From Rhynchopus sp. YZ270_cl-10 (Eukaryota > Euglenozoa > Diplonemea > Diplonemida > Diplonemidae), in the NCBI GenBank assembly GCA_964035575.1, contig OZ037877.1:930001-994000 (forward strand): 64,000 bases of DNA, written 5' to 3'. A program made the translations under genes and the position numbers. Shown here one piece after another: positions 11,701-24,372 of the stretch. The notes under the pieces are model-generated. The model saw nothing but the letters and a program-made list of their open reading frames with translations, ran no database searches and had not been told where the DNA came from. How positions within the stretch are numbered: position 1 is the first letter of the stretch; every line of letters starts with the position of its first letter.

Positions 11701-14028
11701 TTGACGTATTGCACATCTCTACCTCACATATCCAAAAAAGGCGTTGACTAGTACTACTAGTATTGAGCACAGATTGGGGTTTACCACTCAGGTGGGTCAG
11801 GGGTGGTGCCTTTTACAACAAAAAAACGGCTGCGTGGAGTTCATACGAAGGAAAAAGCGAGGAGTCTGCACGTCATCAATTAGTAAAAAAAAAGGGGGAG
11901 GGTTGAGGTCTATACCTTCCGTAGTACACAAGGCTTCGGCCAACATTGAGTACAGAACCGAGTTCTTTTACCTGGTGGGATTACTCGGGTGATTTTGTCG
12001 ACACAACAGAGGTGGAATGGTGGAACCCCCTTTTATTTCATTCGACTGTTGGGGTACACTGTTCACGAGAGGGCTTTGTATTTCAACTCTATGTTAAGAC
12101 AGTTGTGTGACGCAACACCACACACCATGCCGACCTCGCAAACCAAACAAACGAACTGACTAGCCGAAAAGGCAACTTTTTTTTTTGGGTGACAGCTATT
12201 TAAGTTTTCACGAAAAAGAAAGTACCCCCAACACCACCACCACTCCAGACAGAGAAAAAAAAAAAAAAACAATATTTTATGAAGTTCGCTTTTCTTTCTT
12301 TGTTAAAACGTAACCCGAAAGGGTGCTTTATCTGTGTTACGGCAAGATAAAGGTGGTTTTTTTCAAAACACCAAGAAATGAAAAGCAAAGTGCGGGGAAT
12401 AAAAAAAATGCAAAATCATAGGTTAAAAGTGAGACCTGGTTTTTTTTTTTTTTTAAACCATTCCTTACTTTTTTCAGGGGGTACCCTTTATTGCTTACTG
12501 TTTGCTAGAGTAGTAATAATATAGAGCTGTGCATTTTTTTTCCCCTTCACTTTTTTTTTTTGTCTGACGCACACACACGTACACACATTCTTATTTTTTT
12601 TTTACTGAGCGGGTTTTTGGATGTCTATTACAAGATGCAAGAGAGGGATCCATCTTTGTCAGCTTTTTTATTATAAAGGTGACTAAGCAACGAGAGGCTT
12701 AGAGGTCATCTTATAACCTTTTCTTTCTTCATTTTATTCTCTATTTCTTTACGATCCTTCCGTCAGAGGAAAGGAGGATGCTGGATTCTTCTTCTTTTTT
12801 TATTATTATTTGCAAAACATTCAAAAAAAAAAAAAAAAAAATTCGAGGGTACATTTTTTGCACCCTCTTTGCCTTCTTTTCGTTTAGAAAAGAAAGTATA
12901 TGAAATCGTATTATTACTTGAATGGCATCTGTTAGCACCTCCGGTAGAAGGAAGAGGCTGTCATCTTTTCAAATAGTTTTTTTTTTTTTTTTATACCCCA
13001 CAAAAGCGTAGCTTATCAAGTAGCAATCAAAAAAAACCCCTCTTTTTTTACTTAGGGCAGACCCAAAACAGTTACTAGCCCTGGTGGCTCGTATGGGCTA
13101 GCCGGGTCTTGCGATCCGACTTTTTTCTTTTTTTTAAAGATGATTAAGCATAGCATGAGGTTCAGGGTCATCTTTCAAACCTTTACACATAGCGCATTCT
13201 TTTTGTACCCGTTTTCCAAATTTTCGGCTCCGATCCCAATATTTAGGACCTGCCCTGAATAAGAAATCCCCCCAGTTTTTTTTTTCTTGATGATCACCCA
13301 CCAAGAAAACCCATCCCTTTTTACTTTCTTTTTTTTTTTTATGATCAACTTCATTTCTTTTTCTTCCGGCATTTCCCATATTTTTTATTTTTTTTTACAA
13401 GCGTTCTTTAATAGTGGAAAGAAACACAAAGAACAAAAAAAGGGGGTGTAAGAGGTGGTTCTTTCTCCTCTTCCCTCCTTTTCCCCCTCCCAAAAAAAAA
13501 ACAGCGACGTTTCAGTAGTCTCAGTGGTTTAAGTTGTTTGTTTTGTTTTATTTAAGGTACACTGCTACGAGAGGGCTTTGTATTTCAAGTCAAATTTATT
13601 TTTGATCAGCGGTTCGCATATTTTTTTCAAGCGAACATGTAAAGTATTTTTTTTTTTTGGGGATTTTTTTCTCTTAAATTCCTGTTTTTTTTTGTTTTTC
13701 TTGAAAGGTAAATTTTACTTTACGGTGATATGTGTATATCCGTGAGGCACATTTATCTCTCAATTTATTGTTTTTTTATTATTAGTTCCTGGTCCTTAAC
13801 GAGGCAAATTTTATGACTTATTTCAAGTCTGTTTAAAGTCTTTCTTTGTTATGTTTTTTTTCTTTTGTTCGAATATCACATCTTACTGCCCAAAACAGGA
13901 TATTATAAAAACTATAATAATTTCTGTTTAGTTTCTTCTGTTTCTCTCAGAAAAAAAGTAGTTAGTATCGCTCAACGGAAAGTCAACTGGAAGAATGAAA
14001 AAAGCTAAAGTTTAAACGAAAAAGGGAA
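8789..14028. other. Gene-poor region with hairpin repeats
   Basis: Repeats seen are F at 8994 and 13727, A at 9161, 12676 and 13136, I at 9693, C at 10901, D at 10973 and 11388 (tail), B at 11900-12008, G at 12052 and 13554, and H at 12843. Two stretches, 9365-9500 (GGCCTCGCT repeated in both orientations) and 9931-10423, are less AT-rich and may be decayed mobile DNA; neither has a recognisable frame. A further repeat (TTGTGGCTGCTATC, then GTGAT) at 11610-11655 recurs at 62022-62060. Confidence 0.5.
13554..13589 (+). repeat. Reference copy of hairpin family G
   Basis: It reads GGTACACTGCTACGAGAGGG, then CTTTGTATTTCAAG. TACA pairs with TGTA around the ACGAGAGG loop. Other copies lie near 985, 12052, 42297, 50622 and 58911, and in mS29 introns 3 and 4. 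Confidence 0.8.
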
Positions 14029-14139
14029 CATTATTCCACCTGATTTTGCCTGAAAATTTTTGGTGGGGTTTTGGTGGTGGGGGGGGGGGGTTTTTAAATT
14101 TCACCACCTCCAAAACTCCACCAAATTTCAGGCAGGTGG
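14029..14139. mobile_element. Palindromic MITE, CCACCTG family
   Basis: The left arm CCACCTGATTTTGCCTGAAA pairs with TTTCAGGCAGGTGG on the right; inner arms pair GGTGGGGTTTTGGTGGTG with CACCACCTCCAAAACTCC. It shares the end CATTATTCCACCTGATTTT with the element at 20923. Confidence 0.65.
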
Positions 14140-14988
14140 TCCATTCCGCCTATCTCAGTCTCTCTTTTTTAGTTTCTTCTTTTTTCCCCCTCTTTTTTTC
14201 TCTCTTTTTTCCTTCTTTTTCCTCTTCCAAACTCTTCTTGTTTCACATAAGCGTAACCAAGAAGAATGTAAAATAACACTAGGTACATATCACAAAAATG
14301 GGTGGTAATCACACTATTCACAAAAAAAGTACAACTACAGTAACGAAACAAAAAGGATAAAACAACAGCCCTTTTTTAAAAAAAAGGTGACTAAGCACAG
14401 AAGAGCTTAGATCTCCATTTTTTTTCTTCTTCCTCTTTTTTTTTCCAACAGTACACCAGATTTTCTCTCTCTCTTTCTCTCCCCTCAATACAACGTTAAA
14501 ACCAACTAATATGAGAAATTAAAAAAAAAAAAAAATAAACGAAAACAAAAAGCAGTTAGAAGTGAGTGACAAATCAGCATTGTGCGAAATAAATGCCGTA
14601 CCGGTATCGTATACTGACCGTAAAAATGTTTGACCTTTTCCTTTTGAGGAGTTTTGTTTGACCTTTTTTACAGTATCTGTGATCGGTACGGTAAATAATA
14701 AGCTGGCTCCTGGAGACATGCGTTGGTGTGTGATTTACGGTGTGTTCACAGTAGGTGAATGTTACTCTGTTTCATCGCTTTTTCACATACTTTTTTTCTT
14801 CTTCTTTTTCTTTCTTTTTCTTCGAATGTGAAGAGAGAGAAAAAAAAAGGGAAGAAGAGAAGGGAAAGGCTGTATTTATTCAATACTGCCAGAAAGAGTG
14901 CTCCCTCTACACCCCACCCCGGACACTTACGATTTATCTATTGATGTCCAGCGAAATGCTTTTTTTACAACGTAGCCATATAAAAAAA

Positions 14989-15491
14989 CACGGGTCGGGA
15001 AAGATCTTTTGTCTTTTTTTGTCTTTTTTCGAGAATCTCGGGAGAAAAAAAAAAAAAATCAAGATTTTCAGGATTTTTGTCTTTTTTTTTCAGGATCTCT
15101 CGAGATCTTTGAGATCTTTGAAAAATCCTGAAAAAAAAAGGAAAAAAAGAGAAAAAAAGATGAAAAAGATCTTGAAAATCTTTTTTTTCTCAAAAAAAAG
15201 ATAAAAAAGATTTTTGGGATTTTGAAAAATCTTTTTGGGAAAAAAAAAAAAAAAGATTTTGAAAATCTTTTTTTTTTTTTTCAAAGATTTCTCAAGATCT
15301 CGAGATTTTTCATGAAATTTCATGGATTTTTCCAGGATTTTTCAGGATTTTTTCAGGATTTTCCCAGGATTTTCAAATCTTTTCTCTTTTTTTTTTTCTC
15401 CCAAAAATCTTTTTTTTTTTTTTTTTTTCGGGAGAAGAGGATTTTTTTTCTCGAAAAAAAAAAAAAAAAAAAAGATCTTTCCCGACCCGTG
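14989..15491. mobile_element. 503-bp inverted-repeat element, copy 1 of a recent pair
   Basis: The ends are CACGGGTCGGGAAAGATCTT and AAGATCTTTCCCGACCCGTG, inserted in an A-run so that AAAAAA flanks both sides. The interior consists of AAAGATCTTGAAAATC-like and CAGGATTTT modules and can fold extensively. A copy at 35001 matches over 495 bp with equal homopolymer lengths. Confidence 0.9.
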
Positions 15492-16683
15492 AAAAAAGAT
15501 ATGGAAAAAATCTGGCCTGGTTTTGAGATGTGAGTTTGTTCAATAAAAAAGAATTTTTTCATAAAGAAGCAGCAAAAAAAAAGAGTCCCAAGTCGTCAGG
15601 TAAAACTTATTTACCGTTGTACGGACAAAACAGAAATAGCAATGGGCATAAAAGGTTTCGGTAATACCCCAACTACCAAAAAACACAAAAAAAAAAAAAA
15701 ACATTTTTTTTTTAAAATCCCTCCACACAATTCTTCCCCAATAAAAACCTATGAGAGAAAAAAAGGTATTTGGGGATGCTTTTAGGAAGGAAGTCTGTAT
15801 CATTTCATTCAAAGAAAAAGAAAAAACATGAAAAAGCTAGCTTTTCGGGTAATATTTTTAGTACAGGAACCTCACCTCTTGGGTTGGGGTTGGCAAATGT
15901 CGATGCAAAAACAATAAACAAAAAAAAGCAAGAAAACGTGTATAGTGTAGCTCATCCCTCGGGTGTCGACATAACCCCCCTTCTAATCAGTCTACACGAA
16001 TACAAAGTTTTCAAAAAAAAAAGCACAATTGGAAGACAACCAATGAAGAGCAGTTTTCCCATTAGACTACCAAATCAACCACCAAACCCTTCCCCCCCCT
16101 CCCCTCAACTACGGCCTGAACTCCCCCTCTTCCCTCCCCCTTTTTCGTCCCCCCCAACCCCCTTCTCCCTGCACCCCCCTTTTTATAAAAAAAGAAATTC
16201 ATTTGCAATTAAAGGAAGGTTGTGTCGTTCCTTCAGAAATCCCCGTTCTCTCTCGGGGTTCCCTTACTCACCTCACCCTCCCCAGTTTTATGTTTTTTTT
16301 TTATTTTAGTTTCGGCGTGCTACACATTTCGGTCGATTACTATAAATACTTCCCATTCCCAGCTCCCCAAAAAAACCCTTTTTTTGTGTTCAAAAATTTC
16401 CCTCCCCCCTTTTCCCCCCCTTTGTTAAAACAAAACCCTCCCCTTCCCAAAACAAAAAAGATACTTTCTAGAGTTACTGCGGGAGGGGGGAGGGGCGAAT
16501 ACAAGAGGTACCCTCTTGAATTTGACTCACTCCCCCTAGTTTTTTTTCCCCTTCAAGCCTAATACAAGAGGGTAGCTCTTAGATTGCCCCCGTCCTCCTC
16601 CCCCAGTAAGGACGATTTGCGTCCATATCTATAAAGTACAAATGCCTTCGGTGCGACGCTGTTGCATAGGACCTACCTTGATA
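15492..16683. other. Gene-poor, C-rich runs
   Basis: Contains a B-like remnant near 15840-15910, and a C repeat with an internal insertion at 15944-16016. Long pyrimidine tracts lie at 16080-16180 and 16390-16450. The left half of an interrupted B repeat starts near 16608. Confidence 0.45.
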
Positions 16684-16822
16684 AAGGTGGCAGGATTGTG
16701 ATTGGGAGCCCATTGGAATACGTAAAAATACATCAAAAATACATCACAATACGTGTATTGTGATGTATTTTTGATGTATTTTGCGTATTCCAATGGGCTC
16801 CCAATCACAATACTGCCACCAT
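16684..16822. mobile_element. Palindromic MITE inserted in a family B repeat
   Basis: GGTGGCAG and GATTGTGATTGGGAGCCC at the left pair with their complements at the right, and the centre is a TACATCAAAAATACATC palindrome. The flanks are the two halves of a family B repeat (16608-16680 and 16823-16855). TA lies on both sides, which would fit a TA target duplication. Confidence 0.75.
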
Positions 16823-16862
16823 TAGGGCTTGGGTAGGAGAATGTTGATACAATATTTGGTTC

Positions 16863-16989
16863 TTTCTGGGGTATGGGACTTCACACATATTCGGAACTTT
16901 TCACAACATAGTATATGCTATGTGTGAAGAGTTGTGAAAAGTTGTGAATTGAAATGAAATTTTTTTTTATTTTTCCGATACCCCAGAAA
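16863..16989. mobile_element. Palindromic MITE with TTTCTGGGGTAT ends
   Basis: TTTCTGGGGTATGGG at the left pairs with CGATACCCCAGAAA at the right; inner arms contain TTCACAAC and GTTGTGAA. Confidence 0.6.
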
Positions 16990-17615
16990 CACACCAACAT
17001 TTCTCTCTCTCTCTCTCTTCTATTCAGTGGAATAGGAAACGTATGATTTTTTTTTTCTCTCCGAAGCGTTTGCAACCACCTTTCTCTCCGTTTGTTTGTT
17101 TGTGTGGTTGTTTGTTTCATTGTTTGTTTGTACAAAAAAAGGGGTGAATCGCACCCAAAGTATACAGTGCAAGACTGCCTGCGCCGCAGCTGCACTAATT
17201 CAACAGATCATCAACAACAAAAAAAGGCTACACTTCATTGGTCGCATCAGTGAAGTTTTCCACAGGAGGGGAGAGGGTTCCTCTCCCGTACTGCACACGA
17301 TTATATTTTTGTTTCTTTTTTTCGAAACACGGTGTTTCATTTTAAAGTAAAGTATTTTTTTTTGGTTTTTTTTTTATAGTTTCTTTTGTTTTTTTTGAGA
17401 TATTTTGTGCAGATTTTTAAGTTTTATTTTCCTTTTTTTTTGACGAAATATTTAGCTTGCTTTTTCTCCAACGATATATTTTTATTTTATACTTTCAAAA
17501 ATAAGAGTTTTATCAAGAGTACCTTTTGGTCGTTCTGTCATTCCCTACTAATTGGGATTCGCCCAAAAAAAAAAAGAAAACAAAAAGAAAAAAAAGACAA
17601 TTCCATATTGTTTCT

Positions 17616-17660
17616 AAGGTGACTAAGCACGAGAGGCTTAGGATCATCTTATAAACTTTG
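17616..17660 (+). repeat. Reference copy of hairpin family A
   Basis: It starts AAGGTGACTAAGC, has loop ACGAGAG, then GGCTTAGGATCATC and the tail TTATAAAC followed by T-rich DNA. CTAAGC pairs with GCTTAG, and GGTGA with TCATC. Other copies are near 6107, 9161, 12676, 13136, 14384, 17858, 23543, 26724, 29969, 34474, 42053, 43149, 44720, 57350, 57828, 58027, 58970, 60982 and 61934. Two more are split by insertions (25397 and 27060). A subfamily with longer arms is at 17858, 36226 and 43149. Confidence 0.85.
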
Positions 17661-18570
17661 CTATTGTTTGCCCCGCTGTTTATTTATCACGCTCCACAAC
17701 AGTATCGTCTTTCAAAAAAAAAAAAATATGAGGAAGCAAGAACCTGCTCCTGGAGGGGTATTGAAATAATAAAACAAAATATCATATTTTTAAAAGGTAA
17801 CGTCTTCGGATTGTCTTGCCAACTCCCCCCCCTCCTTTTTTTTTAACGATTCTGATCAAGGTGACTAAGCGCTAATCTTAATTAGACTAAGCGAGACTTA
17901 GCTTCATCATCCACCCTTTTTTTTTTTTCAATTTTTTTTTTTTTGAAAATATATTATATGAACCCACGGATTCCTCTCATTGAGCTTTATATCATAGTCT
18001 CAGCATTTTCCGGTCGGGGAAAAAAAGTGGAGATTTGCACAAAACTGTGGCAACACAAACCCGAGGCAAATACACTACTCCAACAATTTATCAAAAATAA
18101 ATAGGTTTAAATCAAAAAACGATATTGCGGGTATTTTTTTCTCTTTTTTTCTCTCTCTCTCTCTCTTTCCCCTTCCTTTCCCCAAATGCATTTTTTCTTT
18201 AGAGTGTGTGAAAAAAGTTTGGGTACATTTAGTGCACCCGAGTATACCTTCTATTCAGTAGAATAGTTGGTATATGAAAAACAATTTAGAGGGTGTGTAT
18301 GCATCGAAGCATATTCATTTTCAAAGCTTTTCTTTCTTCTCTCCTCATTTAACTTAATGAAATATCTGTTTACAGCCTTTAACAAAGGCTCGAATCAGCT
18401 TTCAATTCCCTCCCCTTTTTTTTTATTTTTGTGCTTTCATCCGGATGGCTGGCATCGTATAGTGGGTCAGTCGGAGAGGTGTCTGCATCAACAACTACAG
18501 TTTTTTTTTTTCCCATTCTCAAGGTGGCTAAAAGAATGGGACGTAATATGCCATCCCCCTCTTGAGTGGC

Positions 18571-18606
18571 AGTGCCTGCGTCCCGGCGTTTTGCACTATC
18601 AACTTT
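18571..18606 (+). repeat. Reference copy of hairpin family I
   Basis: It reads AGTGCCTGCGTCCCGGCG, then TTTTGCACTATCAAC. GTGC pairs with GCAC. Other copies are near 3990, 6929, 9693, 32530, 58668 and 59837. Confidence 0.7.
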
Positions 18607-18717
18607 TTCATTATTTTTTTATTGATTTTTTGCTCCTCTTCTGACCACAATGCCATGAATCAATGTCTCGGAAGGTCACCCTCCTCTGTCCATTTTTTAT
18701 TTTCTCTTCTTTGTCAG

Positions 18718-18821
18718 ACGATCGGAAGAAGGGAAAAATAAGAGAAGGTAAGGTAGCTGTGTACATGGTTCGCTGGCGACTGGATGCCGAAGGGTCTCGA
18801 GTTGTGCACCGTTCTTTGAAG
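18718..18821 (+). CDS. Internal exon candidate (about 35 codons) in the gene desert
   Basis: A textbook acceptor (TTTCTCTTCTTTGTCAG) precedes a frame reading DDRKKGKIREG and KVAVYMVRWRLDAEGSRVV, then HRSLK. It ends at a donor-like AAG before GTGTTG. The donor is also the start of a family F hairpin (18821-18856). Composition and residue mix look coding. No family is recognised, and neighbouring exons were not found. Confidence 0.4.
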
Positions 18822-19931
18822 GTGTTGTATGCGAGAGGGTTACATTCATCTTCAAAAAAAAATGATCTTTCTTTTCTTTTCTTTTTAATTAAACGCAAAC
18901 CAAATACTTTAAATATGAAGCGAAGTGCTGGGAAAAAAGAAGAAGAAAAAAAAAAAATGCTAGATTTTTGCTCAAAAACAACAAAAAAAAAAAAAAATGT
19001 CATTTCTCCAACATCTTGAAATTGAAAAATATTTTTGAGCAGAAATCTCTTTTTTTTTACAAATAGCAAAGTTGGTGGGGGGGGGGAGAGTTGTCGTTTC
19101 ATGTATTGTCAAGAAATAAATGGAAAAATTTTAAAAGTGTGTTTTGAATAAACCAGTTCACTTCACATTCCCGATCCATTTGGTTCTTTTATAAATTATC
19201 GACAAGGGGATATCAAGTCAAACAGTACACAAATGGGAAAAAATTGGGGATGTGGGGACCGGAAAAAAACAAGTCAAACTCACGAATAAGTTATTATAAC
19301 GGCAAAAAAAAACGCCATTTTTTGCCTAATTTTTTCCACCCAATTAAATCCCACCAACATCCACAAAAAAACGGTACATTAGATGTGTGCATGGCATGTT
19401 CATCTTTCAAAAAAAATATTCTTTTCTTTTTCTATACTTCAGAGACGTGACACGCTGCACCCGCACCCCTCGGAGGTGTTCTGCACGGTCTAAAACCTCG
19501 TTTTCTTTCTCCCTACATTATTTTTTTTTTCTTTTTCTTTTTTAACGATGTGTGTGCACCCGAGAGGCGCATTTATCTTACAAGCTTTCTCTCTCTCTCT
19601 CTTTCTATGATTTCTTTTAACCTCTAAAGCATACTATGGGTAAACCTACTAATGTTAAAACCACTTAGCTACCCGCTTTTTGTTTTTATCTGAGAGTACC
19701 TCTCCCCCCTCTATAGTCTCGCTCTACAGGCCTTTTTTTTGTTATCTGCTGTCAGGAATGTACGCAGGCAGCATCCTCCCCCCTTTTTTCCACGAAAAAA
19801 AACCCCCGCCTTTTTTTTTCAATTATTGTTCTCTTTTATGTTGACAATTTGAAAGATGTGTTTTTGCACAGTAGGGTGCATTCATCATTTCGTTTTTTTT
19901 AAATCTTGGCAACACCTTTTGTTGTCTATAA

Positions 19932-20773
19932 CAGGGTATTTCCTAAATCGGGGTCCCAAAATCTCAAAATCCGGAATCGGGTGCAAAAAAAGCGCGCTGA
20001 GCAACGTTAGGGTTTTTTGTGCAGAAAACTGAGTTATGGTGCATTTCCGAGCCAATCCCGGCTTGTGGTGGGGTCACTTTGCCGAAATGGCCAAGTTCTT
20101 GGTGTTGGTCAAAATGAGTGTAAGGTAAAGGGGACCAGGTAAATCCCACAACCCAGATTTTCTCTCCCTGATCCTGAAAACATGAAAATGCCCGAAAACA
20201 CCGGCATTTGCATTTTCGGAATCCGCCCGTTCTGTGGTGGGGTCAATTTGCCGAAATGGACAAGTCCTTGGTTTTGGTCAAAACCCGTCAGTGTAAGGTA
20301 AAGGGGCCAAGTGTTTGCCTGTAGGAACTGGTAGGAACAGGCAGCGCCGCAGGCGCACGGTACCCAACATCGGTGAAAATAAAAATTCCCGAAAACTGCT
20401 TTATTTGAATGATTGGAGCGATCCAGAACAGCGAACATACTTTTTTCGGGAAAATACCAAAAAATAGGCACTTTAAATACAGCTACCCTAACATAAAAAA
20501 AAGGGGGAAATGTGCCCGCCGCAGGCGGAATTTTTTTTTGGCCTGTGAACTTTTTTCCCGGACTTTTTTGCGTTATTTTGCAAGATCGGGGCTCCGAGGT
20601 TCGGAATATTTTTTCCTCGGACATTTTTACCTCACCCTGTGCTCCTTCCCACGACTACTCTCCCCTTGCAAAAAAACCGCGGAACACCTGAAAACCCCCC
20701 TTGCAAAAAAAGCGCGGAACTTTTTCTGAAAAAATCTCGGGAGACGGGTAGTGGATTTAGGAAATACCCAGAC
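19932..20773. mobile_element. hAT-like non-autonomous element
   Basis: The left end is CAGGGTATTTCCTAAATC and the right end GATTTAGGAAATACCC. TCTATAA flanks both sides (19925-19931 and 20774-20780). CAGGG ends with a 7-8 bp duplication suggest hAT. A tandem pair of about 85 bp (GTGGTGGGGTCA, GCCGAAATGG, GTGTAAGGTAAAGG) lies inside, near 20060-20310. The long minus frame across it (20109-20624) follows these repeats and has no family resemblance. Confidence 0.65.
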
Positions 20774-20922
20774 TCTATAACCCAATTTTTTTTTTTTTTT
20801 CAAATCTTGCAAAAGACATTCAGGGCGATCCCCTTTTCCATCTTCCTGAACAGAAAAAAAAGGAAAAGGAAAAAAGGCACCGTACAGATCTTTACCCCGT
20901 TTGGTGTAAAGTCGTTCTCGAC

Positions 20923-21054
20923 ATTATAACCACCTGATTTTTACCCCGCGTATAGGCGCGTATAGCGCGTAAAGGCTGAGAAAAATGGGTGGGGTTTGGC
21001 CTATACGGGCCTTTACGCGCCTATACACAGGGTAAAAAATCAGGTGGAATAATG
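20923..21054. mobile_element. Palindromic MITE, CCACCTG family
   Basis: CCACCTGATTTTTACCC pairs with GGGTAAAAAATCAGGTGG. Inner arms carry GCGTATAGGCGCGTATA and a TATACGGGCCTTTACGCG stretch. Same family end as at 14029. Confidence 0.7.
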
Positions 21055-22030
21055 AAAAAAAGGGGGGAAAAAATGCCCAAAAAATAATACACCGAGCAGA
21101 TGGCACAGTCAGCTGTTGCAAGAGCAACTTCAAGGGGTTTGCTCTGCATCACCATCCCCCATTCCCAGTATATGCTGTCCCTGAGACAGTATTTTTTTTT
21201 TTGTATGTGTACAACTCCTCCTTTATGCAGCGAAGTTTTTAAAACAAAACAGCAAACCCCTCAATCCCCGACAAAAAAAAATGTCATCTGCCGAAATGGA
21301 TCTCTGGTGTAGCAATACCTAGGGTCACGTTTTTTTTTTTTTTTCTTTTTTCTTTTTTTTTGATTCCTTCTTCTTTTTCTTTCTCTTTGTTTTCTTTCTC
21401 TCTCGTTTCCTTTTTGTTTTTGTGGCGAAGCACCCCAGGATTGGGTGAAGCTTGCCAACGTTTCTCTTTTCTCTATTCCCCTCTAATATCTTGTATCCAA
21501 AAAAAGGTGCTATTATCTCTTTGGATGTAAAAAAAAAACAAAAAGTGGAGATTTGCACCAACTGTGGCAACACAACCTGAGGCAACTACACTAATCCAAC
21601 AATTTATCAAAAAAAAAAAGAAAAAAACAACAACAACACCGGATCTTGACCCATCGGTACCCACTTAGTGTGGTGAAAGCTAGTGGGGTCAGTTCTTTCT
21701 CATCCCTTCCTCTCCTGTACGCATTTTTCTCTGCTTATCTTATTGAGATTATTATTATTTTTTTTCAAAGAGGAGGGGATTTTTTTTATATATATCACAC
21801 CTTACCATCTGAGATTGTTTTTTTTTTTCTCTCTCAATAGTGAAGACTGTCCAAAATGGCAAATTCCACTAACAACAGATTTATTTTTTATATAGCAACA
21901 ACAAAAAAAAGAAGTGTTTTCGAACGAGAGTAACTCCTCCAGCATAACGCTTTTGTTGTGTGAGGTTTTTTTTTTATTATTATTTGGTAGTATCAGAAAC
22001 AAACAAGCCACATAAAGTAAAAAAAAAAAG

Positions 22031-22092
22031 TTTGGGTACATTTAGTGCACCCTATTATACCATCTATTCAGTAGAATAGTTAGTATATGAAA
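22031..22092 (+). repeat. Reference copy of repeat family H (two hairpins)
   Basis: The first hairpin is GGGTACATTTAGTGCACCC and the second CTATTCAGTAGAATAG; the tail is TTAGTATATGAAAC. Other copies are near 1120, 12843, 18219, 29919 (second hairpin only), 57272 and 63035, and on the minus strand near 40285. Stem sequences differ between copies but stay paired; the copy at 63035 has CTTCTTTTTCATGAGAAAAAG. Confidence 0.8.
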
Positions 22093-23205
22093 CTATTATT
22101 ATTTGGTAGTGACTGAATGGGGGGGGATGAGGTGCGCAAAGAAGTGCGAATCACCCCCCCGCGTCAGCTACACCATTTTAAATCATTATTTTCCTTTCAG
22201 ATCAGATTTTATGTGCACGAATTAAATCGCAAAAAAATACACACAAAACAAGCCCAGCACCGTCTCAACCTCTGCCACACATTCTTATAAGAGAGTCTGC
22301 TGTTTCCTTTTTTCTTTTCCTGTCATATGCTATCAATTTATTGACTGTGTATGGTGAAATAGTTTCTGTGTCAGCATTCTTCGCCTTTTACTTTGAATGG
22401 GCATGAGGTACTTTATTTTATTCTTTTTTTTTTGCACGCAATACCCACCCCCACCCGCACCCCACTATGCTCATTTCATCGCGCCACAACGTATCGTTCT
22501 CCCTCCCCGCATTCCGTCTCCCTCTTCGACAGGGAGAACAGGGTAGCAGTCTTGCTGCAAAAAAAGGCAGTGGAGCTTGCTCAGGTGGCAACTACACTAT
22601 TCCAACAATTTTTCAAAAAAAAAAAATCCCCTGGTGCTTTCGGAAGTCGGTCAACGACCTGTCGGCGACCTGTCAATATCAGGGGGTGTGTGTATAGAGT
22701 CCCTGTGTCAGCGACCTGTCAATATCGACCCCTCCCGGGAGCACCATCCCCGCTTTTTTTTTCCCCTTTCAAGGAGAAAGTACTTTACTAAACTCTACAC
22801 TTCCACCCCCTCCCCAAGTCTCAAAACGACCATGCGAGAAAAAAGGTCAATTATTGTTATTCTCAAAAATAAATAAATTGAAAAAGTCTGTGGCTATCCT
22901 TATGATTTTTTTTTAAAGAATCCCCTGCTCTACTTATCCCCTGATTCTTGTAACAGGAGAATTGAGAAAAAAAAAATTCCCCCCTTCCACTATTGGTATA
23001 CGAAAAAAAGCGATACCATATTTTATAACAGAAATAGACGCAAAAAATGCAATCTGTCCTCAGAGCATAAAATATTTTACACAAAAAAGACCGCATGTTT
23101 TATACCATCCACACACACTCACTCATTACCCCGCTTTACAACAAAAAAAAAAACGAAAAAAAAACAGAAAGCTACACTCAGCGGTGACGTAAAAGTGTTT
23201 AGTAT

Positions 23206-23253
23206 AGTGGAGTTCATCCTCGGGTGTCTACACTAATACAACCAAGTTTTCAA
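23206..23253 (+). repeat. Reference copy of hairpin family C
   Basis: It starts AGTGGAGTTCATCC, then TCGGGTGT and CTACACTAATACAACC, with tail AAGTTTTCAAAA in an A-run. It shares the AGTGGAG/CTACACT outer arms with family D but has a different loop. Other copies are near 375, 1829, 10901, 15944, 28673, 29370, 34658, 44048, 44353 and 60033, plus introns of RCL1 (reverse) and PLK. Confidence 0.85.
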
Positions 23254-24372
23254 AAAAACAAAAAACAGCTACAAAGACTTCTGCGTTGAGCACAGATCTT
23301 TATACCAATAGGTGTACAGTGATTGTCGATTCAACGGAAAAAAATGACCACCTTCCAATCTGCCACAAACTCCTCACGCAACCATTTATCCACCCCCCGG
23401 AATCTTTCTTTTCTTCAGTTCTAATCTCGCGCTTTGAGGCAACTCTAGAGCTTGGTGATTTGCTGTCGAGGAAGGTTACGCTTTTTTTTTTGTTGGTGCA
23501 GACGATACAATTTTATCTGTCAAAAAAAATTTCTTAACAGAAGAGGTGACTAAGTACGAGAGACTTAGAATCATCTTTACCAACTTTTTCTCTCTTTTTC
23601 CCCGCTTTGTAATCTCATTTCGCCCGCAAATGAGGTTTTTTTTTTTTTTTTTTTGCATTCATCGTTTTCTTTTTTTTCACAACAGCTTTACTCCCCGATT
23701 TCTTCCTCTTCTTCATCCTTCTTACTTGACCCCTTTTATGATGTCTATTCCCTCAACGCCTGGATTTAGACTCATTTTTTGCCAATTTTTCTTTTTTTTT
23801 CTTTTTCGAAACGTTTCCGCAAGATGAATGGGGATGAAAAAAACGAAAAAAACGAGAAAAAAAGGGATGAGATGGACTGGCAATGCCAGCGTAGTTTTTT
23901 TTCCCTTCTCTTGTGCTTTCATCCGGATGGCTGGCATCGTGGGTCAGTCGGAGGTGCCTGCATCAACAACTACAGTTTTTTATTCTCATTCTTTTTTCAC
24001 CCATTCATCGGACCTTACACCCCCCCTACATCTCATAACCCCCTCTTTTCGCCTTTTTTCTTTTTTCTTTTTTGATTTTTTTTTTGAAATACCCTGAAAT
24101 GTAAAAGACACTCGAGTATGGCAGTTCCGCCATGCACACACCCCCTCTCCCCAGATTACGCTTTTGGGGGGCCGGGTAATAACTTCTGTTCGTGAAAAAA
24201 GAATTAAGTTTCTTATCGATAAATTGAATCCCTTTTTTCCCTTGGGAAAAGCGGTTTTATTTACCGGTAAAAAAAAATTGACATTTTTTTTTTCAAAAAG
24301 CATTTCAGAAATTTAACGCTAAGAGAAATATATTGAGTACAGACCCTAGTCACCCACCAAAGGTACATGGTG

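Larger units (their letters stand above)
21055..24372. other. Gene-poor region with hairpin repeats
   Basis: Repeats: D at 21545 and 22571, J at 22633, C at 23206, B at 23283, A at 23543, E at 23920. A G-rich palindromic remnant at 22104-22175 (GGTGCGCAAAGAAGTGCGAA) is related in reverse to the element at 28917. Confidence 0.5.

Noticed and set aside
17616-17660. Family A as a tRNA-derived SINE
   Set aside because: GGTTCATC resembles a B box in some copies, but the spacing to any A-box-like word is far too short and the arms pair with each other instead.
20109-20624. 171-residue minus frame
   Set aside because: It spans the internal direct repeats of a hAT-like element, has no family resemblance and its composition follows the repeat.
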